NCBI GenBank assembly: GCA_002409595.1 | Contig: DHNQ01000031.1 | Location: 5,680 to 17,173 of the forward strand | Reading direction: 5' to 3' | From: Dysgonomonas sp. UBA5412 | GTDB taxonomy: Bacteria > Bacteroidota > Bacteroidia > Bacteroidales > Dysgonomonadaceae | Length of the DNA: 11,494 nt | Part shown: positions 1 through 7,869 of the stretch, piece after piece | How positions within the stretch are numbered: position 1 is the stretch's first letter | Layout: every line of letters starts with the position of its first letter | Notes under the pieces: model-generated | Databases searched by the model: none | What the model was told of the DNA's origin: nothing | The model's input: the letters and a program-made list of their open reading frames with translations, nothing else | Made by a program: the position numbers and the translations under genes

Positions 1-30
1 TTGCTATGGATTGAAAGGTTGTTGCAGACT

Positions 31-303
31 ATGAAGTTTACAGAGAGTCTTATCAAGAATATATTAGAAATAAAGCCTGTCGTATTCAAAGGGGATGTAT
101 ATTCTCCCGAATACAAGCGATATTTTAAAACGGAAAGGTCAGTTGCGGAAATCAAGCAACATCCTGAAAAGCCAGACAAATATGAACTGACTATTGACGG
201 AGTAGATGATACGAATTGGTGCAGGAAAAAATACAGGGAATCATTAGAGGCTTTAGGGATAAAACTGAATGAGCCTAAAAAAAATCAAGGGCAGAGACGG
301 TAA
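31..303 (+). CDS. Small hypothetical protein, possibly cut by the window edge
   Basis: The frame is open from base 1, so the gene may start before the window. The first ATG is at 31 and gives 90 residues; a TTG at base 1 would give 100. I do not recognise the family. The protein is mixed charged with no signal peptide or membrane segment. The middle has a YSPEYKRYF stretch, and the second half reads as a compact fold (YELTIDGVDD, then W and KYRESLEALGI). It ends in a very basic tail rich in K, Q and R. It is convergent with the pilus operon, and its stop at 301-303 is followed by a gap with no clear terminator. That it is a real gene is likely from its composition; its function is unknown. 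Confidence 0.55.
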   Translation: MKFTESLIKNILEIKPVVFKGDVYSPEYKRYFKTERSVAEIKQHPEKPDKYELTIDGVDDTNWCRKKYRESLEALGIKLNEPKKNQGQRR

Positions 304-636
304 ATCCGAGAAGAAATCAAATATGCATTGAAGTGTTTTTTTCCCGAGCCCTGAGTGCTTGCGGCGAATGTCAGTTGGTCGAATTCCGAGCGGTTATAAT
401 GTAGTGTAAAGTAAGGAGGGACATCTGCCTAATGGCAAGTACAAATCTCGACGACTGCATGAGCAAAATCCTCATACATTGTTTTGAGCACTACTTCGTT
501 AGATTTCAAGGCTTCTCCTGTGCTCAGCTGGCGAAATATCGCCGTTTCTGTTAGTTGTTTCATAATTTTATTGATTAGTGATTTATAATAGGCCTGCCCG
601 CCCGGAAAAAGGGCGAGAAGACTATATTTTAGTTAT
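304..636. other. Intergenic stretch between the first gene and the pilus operon
   Basis: This 333-base stretch is more GC-rich and mixed than the AT-rich DNA at the right of the window. It holds one plausible small minus-strand reading frame (429-563, listed separately). After that frame's TAG stop, the same frame stays open to a TGA at 285-287, running into the first gene from the opposite strand. At 599-615 there is a short GC-rich hairpin (CGCCC, 7-base loop, GGGCG). It lies 22-38 bases beyond the pilus operon's stop codon but lacks a T tract on either strand, so it is only a weak terminator candidate. No RNA gene was recognised here. Confidence 0.5.
429..563 (-). CDS. Small hypothetical protein, 44 residues
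   Basis: An ATG at 561-563 opens a 44-residue frame ending at TAG (429-431). It begins MKQLTETAIFRQLS, contains LKSNEVVLKTMYEDFAHAVVEI, and ends in CTCH. The composition is that of a real amphipathic helical protein rather than a chance frame. The start lies 73 bases after the stop of the last pilus gene on the same strand, so it could be the last cistron of that transcript. The frame remains open for 47 further codons after the TAG, so the gene could be a longer one broken by a nonsense change. I do not recognise a family. There is no signal peptide. Coding status is probable but unproven. Confidence 0.4.
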   Translation of the reverse strand: MKQLTETAIFRQLSTGEALKSNEVVLKTMYEDFAHAVVEICTCH

Positions 637-2160
637 TTAAAATTTTGCTATACCTCTCACATATATAGTTGATGTGGAACTAGACTTATTCATAGCATTC
701 GGACTACTATATACTGTCCCATCCTCCAGATCAATAACATAGGCTCCGTTACTGGCATATTCCGTAGAAGAAAGGTAATAGAAGAAATATACAGCTGTAC
801 CTCCGGCACTGGTTATTTTCGGATTTATTGTTCCTTGTATATTGTATAATGTCTTTAACTCATCAATGGCAGGCATATACCAAATACCATTGACATCATT
901 GGCGTTTTTCTGATATATCCAGTTGAATGCTCTATACGCAGTTGAGAAATTCGACTGGTCTTTTCTCTTGCTTATAAGATTGAATGTTCCTTGAGAACCG
1001 TCAGAACTATTCCTGATACCTTCTACACCAGCGGCTTGCTCATCTATATTATTATCTCCCCACGGAACACCATTTTGCTGATCCAAACTTACTATCTTCC
1101 CAAAATAACCTGTTGGTGTTCCTGAAGAGTTATAGCCCCACGCAGTCGGGTCGAGCCAGAAAACCACGCCGATGGCAGTACCCGGATTTGTCGGATCGGG
1201 ATAGTAGTCGCCTACTTTATATTGAGTAAGCGTCCCAGCCGTACCCGGCGTCGCAAGATCACCAGTTCCCGTCCAGATAGTTATACCACTTGAACTTACA
1301 GTAATACCCGTCTTGCTTACTGTAATGGTGTATTGGTGGTTTTTACCTATCTGAAGTTCTGTATTCGCAGGAAAATCCCATTCAAATTTGCTTGCATTGT
1401 CGGCAAGGGTAACTATCAATTTCGTTCCCGATAAGGTTTGCGGTATCACAATAGCCGAACTGCTCAACCCTTCTGTAGCGGTATTGGCGATTAATGTCTG
1501 TCCACTATTAGTTGCCGTAACAGTCCCATCTGCCAAACTCATATCGGCAGTAGTAGCAAGATTGGTAATTTCTATTTTAGCTCCTGCCAGACTAGGGGAA
1601 CCTGTACCCGAAATCAGCGTAAAGCTAAGCTTGCTTAATACATGGTTGAACCCCAAATCTACTGTACCACTATTTTTATTATAACCACTATGAATGATAT
1701 TTGCAGTATTAGCATACAATACATCTATATCGGCTGGAGTTGTTTGATCGCTCACATCCACAGGATAGGTGTAATTAGTCAATGGAGATTTGTACGGGTA
1801 GTAGGCAATAAAGTCTACATTATCTCCATTCTGTGGATAGAAAATAGGCGTACCACTCGCAGGAGCAAATCCGCTAATAGCATTGCCGCCTGTCTGCGCC
1901 TTATATTGTATATTGTCAGCACCTTCAGCGATATTGCTACTGCTAAGCGTCTGTCCGTTTTTCACCATATAGATACCAACCTTGTCGTTCAGCGTCCATT
2001 GGTTGCCTCCATTTGTGGTTTTAGTTTGCACAATGCCCGAACCAAACTGCGCGGCGACAAGATTATCCAAATTGCCCACATCTTCATCATTGCTGCATCC
2101 TGCCAGCAAAAGGCAGGACACAATAAGAAGAGCATATAATCTCATTATTTGTTTCATCAT
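637..2160 (-). CDS. Fimbrillin-family lipoprotein with DUF1566/Lcl-like C-terminal domain; likely tip adhesin
   Basis: 507 residues. The signal peptide ends in a lipobox (LLAGC, lipidated Cys22), followed by SNDED, an acidic stretch like the surface-export signal of Bacteroidetes lipoproteins. Residues about 45-300 carry the Mfa-like fimbrillin pattern shared with the two upstream genes: QTKT, then KVGIYMV, then IFYP and DFIAYYPY, then FNHVLSKL. After a T/G-rich linker, residues about 310-507 resemble the DUF1566/Lcl C-type-lectin-like fold: GVVFWLD, GKIVSLD, GIWYMPAIDELKTLYN, YLSSTEY and VRGIAKF. Ordinary pilins are about 300 residues, so the extra domain suggests an adhesive tip subunit rather than a polymer subunit; that role is inference. 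It is the last large gene of the operon, starting 13 bases after the preceding stop. An MM start allows either of two adjacent ATGs. Confidence 0.85.
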   Translation of the reverse strand: MMKQIMRLYALLIVSCLLLAGCSNDEDVGNLDNLVAAQFGSGIVQTKTTNGGNQWTLNDKVGIYMVKNGQTLSSSNIAEGADNIQYKAQTGGNAISGFAPASGTPIFYPQNGDNVDFIAYYPYKSPLTNYTYPVDVSDQTTPADIDVLYANTANIIHSGYNKNSGTVDLGFNHVLSKLSFTLISGTGSPSLAGAKIEITNLATTADMSLADGTVTATNSGQTLIANTATEGLSSSAIVIPQTLSGTKLIVTLADNASKFEWDFPANTELQIGKNHQYTITVSKTGITVSSSGITIWTGTGDLATPGTAGTLTQYKVGDYYPDPTNPGTAIGVVFWLDPTAWGYNSSGTPTGYFGKIVSLDQQNGVPWGDNNIDEQAAGVEGIRNSSDGSQGTFNLISKRKDQSNFSTAYRAFNWIYQKNANDVNGIWYMPAIDELKTLYNIQGTINPKITSAGGTAVYFFYYLSSTEYASNGAYVIDLEDGTVYSSPNAMNKSSSTSTIYVRGIAKF

Positions 2161-2173
2161 TTTTCAGCTGAAA

Positions 2174-3094
2174 TTATTTTGCAGTACCACTTACAGCTCC
2201 TACCGGATCCCATCCATTGATAGTACCACGAACAGCTACGCCTGTGCGTTGCACCGTAACATTGAAGGTGTGTTTTTCAGCTTTGGCAAAAGTTGTGGCA
2301 GGGACTTCATAAACAAATACTTCGCTTTTGACATTATTCAGAGCGAACTCAACGGTTACCGCACCTGCGGTAAAAGACTGGGGCACTACAATAGCTTCGT
2401 ACAGCGTTCCGGCAGTAGTGCTTTTTGTCAATATGTCGGCAACGGTATTTGGTGTACTCAATAAGTCTGTGGTTATGTTATAATTAGCTTTTGTATTCAA
2501 CCCATTGATGGTTACAGTCATGTTAGCTAGATCGGCTTGTGTAAGCCCGTTATCGGTGTCGGGAGTTGTATTGATTATCACCTTAGTCAACTTGTGATCG
2601 AATGCTAGATTTACATAGCTCACTCCTTGTGTTTTGTCGTATCCCGATCCGCTATTGTTGGCCGTTGCCCTCATTAGGTCGATAGCCGACTGATTGCTTT
2701 GGTTGGCTACATTTATGGGATATACATAACTGCTTACCGAACCACTGTAGGGGTGATAGGCAATAAAGTCTACTTTCTGCGTAGCATCCACGGGATAGTA
2801 AATAGGGGTAGTGGATGTGAAAGTTGCTGCCGCACCTGTGGATGTTGTAGTGTACTTAATATTTTCGGCATCTTCGGCTATAAGCACGTCTCCGGTTTCT
2901 ACCATATAGATACCGATTGCCTCGTTGCCTTCCCACTGATTGCCATCGCTTCCGCCTACTTTGGTCTGGTTAGCAGATACACCTGACGAGAATTTTACAT
3001 GTCCGTCGTTTGTTTCGGGTGTGTTGTCTTCGTTACTACATGATACAAGTAAAATTACTGTAATTACTAATGCTGACAGAAATTTTGTTTTCAT
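2174..3094 (-). CDS. Fimbrillin-family (Mfa-like) lipoprotein pilin
   Basis: 306 residues with a lipoprotein signal peptide (ILLVSC, Cys19) followed by SNEDN, a surface-export-like acidic run. The Mfa-like fimbrillin hallmarks are in order: QTKVGG near residue 45, AIGIYMV near 60, IYYP and VDFIAYHPY near 100-115, then FDHKLTKV. The C-terminus ends in a strand with NGWDP and GTAK, as typical of this family. In type V pili the lipidated precursor is moved to the cell surface and trimmed by a protease, and subunits join by strand exchange using the C-terminal strand. It follows its neighbour by 47 bases and precedes the adhesin-like gene by 13. Its standard length and complete domain make it a good candidate for a major or accessory stalk subunit. 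Confidence 0.87.
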   Translation of the reverse strand: MKTKFLSALVITVILLVSCSNEDNTPETNDGHVKFSSGVSANQTKVGGSDGNQWEGNEAIGIYMVETGDVLIAEDAENIKYTTTSTGAAATFTSTTPIYYPVDATQKVDFIAYHPYSGSVSSYVYPINVANQSNQSAIDLMRATANNSGSGYDKTQGVSYVNLAFDHKLTKVIINTTPDTDNGLTQADLANMTVTINGLNTKANYNITTDLLSTPNTVADILTKSTTAGTLYEAIVVPQSFTAGAVTVEFALNNVKSEVFVYEVPATTFAKAEKHTFNVTVQRTGVAVRGTINGWDPVGAVSGTAK

Positions 3095-3141
3095 AATCTG
3101 TTTTGTTTAAATTATTTTATATATTATTTATTATTCCTATT

Positions 3142-3987
3142 TTATGGTTGAGTTGTACTGTATTTCTTTATATTTCCGCTTCTAAGGGCCACATTTGTTG
3201 CGGGAGTGACTGTGTAAGGTATGTCGTTTTTCTTCCACACAAAGCGAATATCCATTGTTTGAGGAGGCACTAATGCCCAGCGAAAAAAGGTATAATAACC
3301 ACTAGTATATCTTCGCCACATTTGGATCGTATTCTTTGTGCTTCCGGGTATTATACTTTGATTAGCCAAATTTATAGTGCAATCGGTTACTGCCTCCAAT
3401 AGATTGACTGTTGGTGGGGTGTTAACATTATCAGCTATAGCTAATTCTATCATAGCCAAAGCATGTGAAAATAGTAAAACTAGAGCATTGTCATTTTTAG
3501 AAACATTCTCCAGTTTAGCCCACAAAAAATCATTTTTCTTATAATACTCACCATCATTAGACGCTTGATCTATCGGTACATTGAAAATGTAAGCATTCGG
3601 GTTGGTCATACCGGCATCGTAGGGATAATAGGCATAAAAACTCAAATTATCACCATCGTTTGGGTAATACTGCGGAGTGATGGTAATCCATGCTCCATTG
3701 TTGTAAGTAAATTGCACATTATCGGCATAGTTACCCGATGCCAGTAATCCTCCATTACCTTTTACGATGTATACTCCTATTTTATCGCCATTCTGCCACG
3801 TACTGATGAAGTTATATGTAGTAGCAACCTTTGTTTTAGGCGCGTTGTCTTCCTCTCCGGCAAAATTCATTGCAAATGTTATCTGTTCACCGCCTTGTGG
3901 GTTCGGAAATAATTCATCATTATCATTGCTACATGAAGCCATCCACACGAGGCTGCCCAGTAACGTTAATAATCGTATTGCTTTCAT
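3142..3987 (-). CDS. Fimbrillin-family (Mfa-like) lipoprotein pilin, divergent
   Basis: 281 residues; lipobox WMASC (Cys19) followed by SNDND. The fimbrillin signature is present but diverged: KTKVATTY near residue 50, then KIGVYIV, QYYPNDGD, SFYAYYPYDAG and FSHALAMIEL. It is somewhat shorter than the next pilin, and its C-terminus (LRSGNIKKYSTTQP) lacks the IxGW ending seen in the adjacent subunit and in the putative anchor, so its polymer contact may differ. It lies first among the three fimbrillins, 43 bases after the putative anchor gene. I infer an accessory or anchor-proximal subunit, but the sequence alone does not decide which fimbrillin is the main stalk. The three paralogues are strongly diverged rather than recent copies. 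Confidence 0.82.
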   Translation of the reverse strand: MKAIRLLTLLGSLVWMASCSNDNDELFPNPQGGEQITFAMNFAGEEDNAPKTKVATTYNFISTWQNGDKIGVYIVKGNGGLLASGNYADNVQFTYNNGAWITITPQYYPNDGDNLSFYAYYPYDAGMTNPNAYIFNVPIDQASNDGEYYKKNDFLWAKLENVSKNDNALVLLFSHALAMIELAIADNVNTPPTVNLLEAVTDCTINLANQSIIPGSTKNTIQMWRRYTSGYYTFFRWALVPPQTMDIRFVWKKNDIPYTVTPATNVALRSGNIKKYSTTQP

Positions 3988-4030
3988 ATATTTTAGCTTT
4001 TTTTATTAGTTCTCTTTTACTTTTTGATGA

Positions 4031-4864
4031 TTACCAAGCTACTCCGCTGCTGCTACCTGTCATCTTCCACCCTGTAATGGTGGCTGCAAATCCACTTTCT
4101 TCGGGTGTATTCAGATTGCCTGAAATAGTTAGAGGAACATGTTTGTTCTGATTGAAATTAACCAATTGGGCACTCACATCCGATTCTATGTGTTGAGTCT
4201 CGCCATCGGTAAAGGTGATATCCAATATGAGTTTCTTAGTTTCATTCGCCATACCTAACAGACGAACTGTCGCGGTGAGCTTATTGCCATCGCGGGTAAA
4301 AGAGGGTGCGATAGATAGCTTTGCACCGCTATGTATATTACTTTCATAATCAAGGCTGTTGGCAATACCTGTCAACGTTGCGGAAGTGGATGCAATACGT
4401 TCGGGGTCGCCTTCTGTTACGGTTAATTCTATTGTCAATTGTCGTATCTGTTGTTGCATTTGTACAGTAATTATCTCTTCTTTGAAGTCGGCATATCTAG
4501 CTTCTGTAGTGGCTGTAAATAGCCATCCGGGAAGGGGATCAACCAAATTACCTGTCATTGTTACTGCTGCGGTTGTCCCTGTGATGCTTATTTTATCAGG
4601 GCTGTTATAGATATAAATGGGATAATTACCTGCCTCAAGCTCTGGTAATATGTTCGTGGCTTGTGTATAGTTTAAGGTTTGATTGTTGATTATTACCATG
4701 TAACTTGCAGGTTGCTCTATACCCGAGGTACGTTTACTCCAGTCGGTAACAAGTGTCATTTTTCCTTTCAACGGATCTTCGAGGTCTACTCTGGTACAGG
4801 ATATTACAGTTAACAGTAAACAGTTAGCAGTGAATAGGAGTAGCTTGTTTATATTGATTTTCAT
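4031..4864 (-). CDS. FimB/Mfa2-like (or DUF5119-like) fimbrial lipoprotein, putative pilus anchor
   Basis: 277 residues with a long lipoprotein signal peptide (LLLTVISC, Cys23). Unlike the three pilins, the residues after the Cys (TRVDLEDP) do not form an immediate acidic cluster. The mature part opens with GKMTLVTDWSKR, a beta strand ending in DW like those at the start of DUF5119 and related Bacteroides fimbrial proteins, followed by ELEAGNYPIYIYN. It is a two-domain all-beta protein ending ATITGWKMTG. In the fim and mfa systems the anchor/length-control protein (FimB, Mfa2) is encoded beside the pilins, which fits the position here between DUF3575 and the first fimbrillin. I am sure it is a fimbria-associated lipoprotein and less sure whether Mfa2/FimB or DUF5119 is the right family. 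Confidence 0.68.
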   Translation of the reverse strand: MKININKLLLFTANCLLLTVISCTRVDLEDPLKGKMTLVTDWSKRTSGIEQPASYMVIINNQTLNYTQATNILPELEAGNYPIYIYNSPDKISITGTTAAVTMTGNLVDPLPGWLFTATTEARYADFKEEIITVQMQQQIRQLTIELTVTEGDPERIASTSATLTGIANSLDYESNIHSGAKLSIAPSFTRDGNKLTATVRLLGMANETKKLILDITFTDGETQHIESDVSAQLVNFNQNKHVPLTISGNLNTPEESGFAATITGWKMTGSSSGVAW

Positions 4865-4886
4865 ATCTTGATTTATTTTTCCGTTA

Positions 4887-5456
4887 TCAATTTATTTTCC
4901 AGACAAAGGTCATGGAGATACCTGTTGGCCCCCAGTAGCCGTTAGCGGTTTTCTTTCCGTCACGGTAGTCTACACCTCCAATCCGTTGGTATTTTTCCTT
5001 GTCATAGAAATGCAGGTAGCCTAACGAAAATCCTAAGTCGACCATCAGATTTTTGCCTGCATCGAATTGATGACCGAGGGTAAGTCCTCCACCCATATAC
5101 TTGCCTTGGTTGCCTGTCAGGTTGTACTCGCCCATTGTATATTGGGCTCCGATGTAATTGTATTTGGATGTTCCTATATAATAGCGTGCCTGTGGAGCTA
5201 CGTTCCACATCCGCCAGTATTTGTTTTGGGTATCAAGGCTCCAGTGTGCCCAGCCACCATCAATAATCAGGCTTACATGGTCGGAGGTTTTATATTCTAT
5301 ACCCACATTCGGGGTAAGCATTAACCAGGGGACTACGTTTGTCCGTAAACTAATGCTTCCTTTTGGCGAGTAAGTAGGTAATGATTCCGTGTTGCTTTGT
5401 CCGTAAGAATACAAGGATAAAGCAAACAATAGAATAAAGAGGGTATGAGATTTCAT
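4887..5456 (-). CDS. DUF3575 family outer-membrane-type protein
   Basis: 189 residues with a cleavable Sec signal peptide (hydrophobic residues about 5-17, SYGQ cleavage region) and no lipobox. The mature part is a series of amphipathic strands typical of DUF3575: SLRTNVVPWLMLTPNVGIEY, SLIIDGGWAHWS, WNVAPQARYYIG, GGGLTLGHQFD, DLGFSLGYLHF and, at the very end, GISMTFVWKIN. The closing aromatic residue two positions before the end resembles outer-membrane barrels. DUF3575 genes commonly open fimbrillin operons in Bacteroidales. This one is the first gene of the pilus operon, 22 bases before the anchor gene. An assembly or secretion role is inferred from context only. The start ATG is preceded by an AT-rich leader without a Shine-Dalgarno sequence. 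Confidence 0.85.
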   Translation of the reverse strand: MKSHTLFILLFALSLYSYGQSNTESLPTYSPKGSISLRTNVVPWLMLTPNVGIEYKTSDHVSLIIDGGWAHWSLDTQNKYWRMWNVAPQARYYIGTSKYNYIGAQYTMGEYNLTGNQGKYMGGGLTLGHQFDAGKNLMVDLGFSLGYLHFYDKEKYQRIGGVDYRDGKKTANGYWGPTGISMTFVWKIN

Positions 5457-5598
5457 CTTGTTCTTTATTTTGTTTATATAGATGTTATATTATATCTTAG
5501 GGCAATGGAAATAGCCTGAATCTATTTAGTATCAGAATGAAAATTGCGAGATGATGTGTTAAAACACAGAGTAAAGTTAAACGAAAATTTCAAAAATA
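5457..5598 (-). promoter_or_regulatory. Presumed promoter/operator region of the pilus operon
   Basis: This AT-rich stretch lies between the regulator's terminator and the start of the DUF3575 gene, so the operon promoter should be here. At 5555-5568 there is a perfect 6-bp inverted repeat (TGTGTT, 2-base spacer, AACACA), about 100 bases before the start codon, which could bind a dimer. A TATTTTTG (5591-5598, minus strand) matches the Bacteroides -7 box but lacks a well-placed TTTG upstream and overlaps the terminator's T tract. The exact promoter is therefore unresolved. I see no flanking inverted repeats of the kind that make invertible promoters. Confidence 0.4.
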
Positions 5599-5638
5599 AA
5601 TCAGGTAAAAGAGCTGTGAGACTTGCTTTTGCCTGATT
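5591..5638 (-). terminator. Intrinsic terminator after the AraC regulator
   Basis: On the minus strand, a 13-bp stem (AATCAGGCAAAAG paired with CUUUUACCUGAUU, one mismatch) and a 14-base loop are followed by TATTTTTG. The arms are at 5599-5611 and 5626-5638. The hairpin starts 52 bases past the regulator's stop, as expected for an end-of-gene terminator that separates the regulator from the pilus operon. Confidence 0.6.
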
Positions 5639-5689
5639 CTTGACATATTTTGTTGTAAAATATTTATTAACAAATAAATACAGTGGATA

Positions 5690-7483
5690 TTAATCCTCAA
5701 ATCCTGACATGTTTTTTTTCATTTTTTTGAATTGGGAAGGAGAAATACCTGTCATTTTTCGGAATGATTCATAGAAAGAACTGCGGTTGCTAAAACCAAC
5801 CCGTATTCCGATATCATCGACAGATAAAAATTTATTTCCAGGATCGGATAAAAGGCGGATAGCTTCTTTTATCCGGTATTCATTGATATAGGTGTTGAAA
5901 TTTTTACCTGTTGCACTATTGATTGCTTTGGATAGGTATTTACGGTTGATACCCACATGTTTTGATAAAATCTCAAGGTTAAAGCCGGGTGAAGTATATA
6001 GCTTCTGACCGACGACAAGAGAGAATATACGTGACATGACAGCAAGGTCTTCTTTGGATACATTGTTCGAGGGGTTATCTATACCAACAGGAGTTAGTTT
6101 ATTCTTATCATCATTTTTGTAGTCAATCGGATTAAGTATAAATGTACCCTCAATTCCTTCTATTGAGTTTGCCCACTCCTGATTTTTTCGAACTAAGATT
6201 CTGTAGGCTGCTTGTGTACGGCGATAAAGTACTACAATAACAGATAAAGCTGCCACTGATAGTATAAATACAATAGATATAATAAGTATGGCTTTGCGTT
6301 GTGTTTCAGCTTCCGCTTTTCTTGTTTCTATTTCGTTTTCTGCAATGTTTTGCTTTGCCTGAACGATATACTGAGAGCTACAAACTTTATCTTCTTCCTT
6401 ATAAATACTTATTAGAGAATCATTATATTCCTGTGCCTTATCTATATCTCCTTGCTTGGCACTGTATTTTGCCAAAATGGTGTACGCCTGCTTTAGACGT
6501 TTATTTTTATTATAAGTATCTTTGTGTGCATAGTAAAGAACACTGTCTGCTAACATGGCTATTTGGGATGATTCTTCCATTCCGAAATAGGAAAAACATT
6601 GACAGGCATACATTCCGGCAAGATGTCCGTAATCATCCCCTCTTTTCAAAAACGGTAGTACTTCCAGATCCAATGCCAGAGATTTTTCGTATTCTCCTTT
6701 CAGCATCGCATTACATGCCAAATGTGACAAGGCAATAGCATTATATACAGGGCGGTTAAGCACAATATCTTTACTCTTCAGTGTAGACTGGAAGTAATAG
6801 TCGGAAGTATCCATCTGGCTTATATTGGCATAACAGATACCAATAATTTTACGTGCATCCAGATTGGCACAGTCGGTAAAAGAGCGTGAAGGCTTTTCTG
6901 TGATAGCATGTTTAAGTAATTCGATGCTTTTATTAAAGTCATTGAATAGATAATAGGCTTCTCCTAATTTAAAATAAGCGGCTCTTTTATCGGGATATTC
7001 TTTCTCTGAAACAACGGATAGCTTCTTTTCGAGTAGTATAGCCATTTCAAAGGCTTTTGTATAACTGGGGGGCTGCGACCAAAAGGCCGTATTGAATGCT
7101 TGGAGGAGTAATTCAAGCTCCAAGTTAATATATCGTTTCCTTGCGGCTTGCAGCGACAGGGAATAGTATTCGTTAATTTTTAGGTTTGTTTGATCGTATG
7201 TTGTGCTGGGCAGATTAGTAATTTTTTTGTAATGATGGTTCAGTTCTTTATTATCTGAATATGTTTTTTCGATATGTGATACATTGTCATAATCCTTCAA
7301 TGCTTTTTGATAGGCAGAGACCTGTTCTGAAGCAAGTGTTCGGCGATACAGCTCCAACTCAGGATAAGTTATTTTTGTTTGAGATATGACAAATATTCCT
7401 GATTGCTGCAAGAGAAGAATAAATAGCAGCAATACTTGTTTCTGATGATTTCCAAATAATAGTATACGGTATTTTGTTTTCAC
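5690..7483 (-). CDS. Membrane-spanning TPR/AraC-type transcriptional regulator
   Basis: The frame is open from a TTG at 7513 (607 residues), but I prefer the GTG at 7483 (597 residues); no ATG exists near the front. The GTG gives a natural signal or anchor sequence (KTKYRILLFG, then VLLLFILLL). A TATTTTTG -7-like box at 7511-7518 would also place transcription start inside the longer form. Using 607-residue numbering: a helical TPR-rich region at about 60-390 (FKLGEAYYLFNDFNKSIELL is a clear TPR), a coiled stretch at 385-408, a membrane helix at 409-430, and a cytoplasmic AraC domain at 490-600. The AraC domain has two helix-turn-helix units (LEILSKHVGINRKYLSKAI; VGFSNRSSFYESFRKMTGISPSQFK). 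Such one-component receptors sense in the periplasm and bind DNA from the membrane. Its place directly before the pilus operon suggests that operon as target. Confidence 0.82.
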   Translation of the reverse strand: MKTKYRILLFGNHQKQVLLLFILLLQQSGIFVISQTKITYPELELYRRTLASEQVSAYQKALKDYDNVSHIEKTYSDNKELNHHYKKITNLPSTTYDQTNLKINEYYSLSLQAARKRYINLELELLLQAFNTAFWSQPPSYTKAFEMAILLEKKLSVVSEKEYPDKRAAYFKLGEAYYLFNDFNKSIELLKHAITEKPSRSFTDCANLDARKIIGICYANISQMDTSDYYFQSTLKSKDIVLNRPVYNAIALSHLACNAMLKGEYEKSLALDLEVLPFLKRGDDYGHLAGMYACQCFSYFGMEESSQIAMLADSVLYYAHKDTYNKNKRLKQAYTILAKYSAKQGDIDKAQEYNDSLISIYKEEDKVCSSQYIVQAKQNIAENEIETRKAEAETQRKAILIISIVFILSVAALSVIVVLYRRTQAAYRILVRKNQEWANSIEGIEGTFILNPIDYKNDDKNKLTPVGIDNPSNNVSKEDLAVMSRIFSLVVGQKLYTSPGFNLEILSKHVGINRKYLSKAINSATGKNFNTYINEYRIKEAIRLLSDPGNKFLSVDDIGIRVGFSNRSSFYESFRKMTGISPSQFKKMKKNMSGFED

Positions 7484-7513
7484 AAGAGATTGTTTATCAG
7501 CGTTCCCTAACAA

Positions 7514-7869
7514 AAATAATATTTTTCAGGAAATATTGGATGCAATACTGGAGTAAAAGAATTTGATTTTTTATTCTTCAATAAGCTAATCGTTGATTGG
7601 CTTATTGAATATTCTGAATTCGGCGGTCATTGAAGCCCGAATTAAATCACTATTCTTTCAACAAATCTATCTTTCTCGCAATCTTTTCCCATCTGGAAGG
7701 ATTTTCTGATAAGAATCAGGCAATTCAGATGTAAGTCTATAGGTTGCCACACCAATTGGTTGAATAGAATCTTTAAGAGCGTATTCCACAATGATGTACT
7801 CTTAAAAAAACTGTCATATAATCTATACTTTATAATTCTCCAACCATCAGCCGGAGAAATTCCATTCGT
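7514..7869. other. Intergenic region between the YhcG nuclease and the regulator
   Basis: These 356 bases hold no convincing gene; the short frames seen are unlike real proteins. There are several inverted repeats. A nearly perfect 15-bp-arm palindrome lies at 7577-7609 and belongs to the repeat family listed separately. A 7-bp pair (AATTCGG/CCGAATT) lies at 7617-7623 and 7637-7643. An 8-bp pair (TTTAAGAG/CTCTTAAA) lies at 7772-7779 and 7799-7806. At 7834-7861, 8 bases beyond the nuclease stop, AATTCTCC and GGAGAAATT can pair with one bulge, which could be a weak terminator for the nuclease gene. The regulator's promoter should lie at the low-coordinate end. Confidence 0.45.
7577..7609. repeat. 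27-bp palindromic repeat, copy A (intergenic)
   Basis: Arms of 15 bases (7577-7591 and 7595-7609) pair across a 3-base loop with one G-U wobble on the + strand. The 27-base core (7580-7606) matches copy C at 23 of 27 positions and copy B at 22 of 27, all read on the + strand. It sits about 64-96 bp upstream of the regulator's TTG start. It could be a transcription stop, an operator or a mobile palindrome. Confidence 0.7.

Noticed and set aside
1388..2464. Several overlapping + strand frames of up to 165 codons within the fimbrillin genes.
   Set aside because: They are antisense shadows of the fimbrillin coding sequences, whose family motifs and signal peptides are clear.
5599..5638. The inverted repeat upstream of the pilus operon as a phase-variable promoter switch.
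   Set aside because: The arms are only 14 bases apart, too close to enclose a promoter, and the structure has a T tract placed as in a terminator.
5629..7723. A 13-bp inverted repeat (ttgcctgattctt at 5629-5641, reverse complement at 7711-7723) flanking the regulator gene, which might suggest an invertible segment.
   Set aside because: About one 13-bp inverted match is expected by chance in a window of this size. The left copy is already explained as part of a terminator stem, and the matches do not extend into the flanks.
7751..7760. A perfect 10-bp palindrome, accaattggt.
   Set aside because: Too short and too common in AT-rich DNA to support a binding site without another signal.
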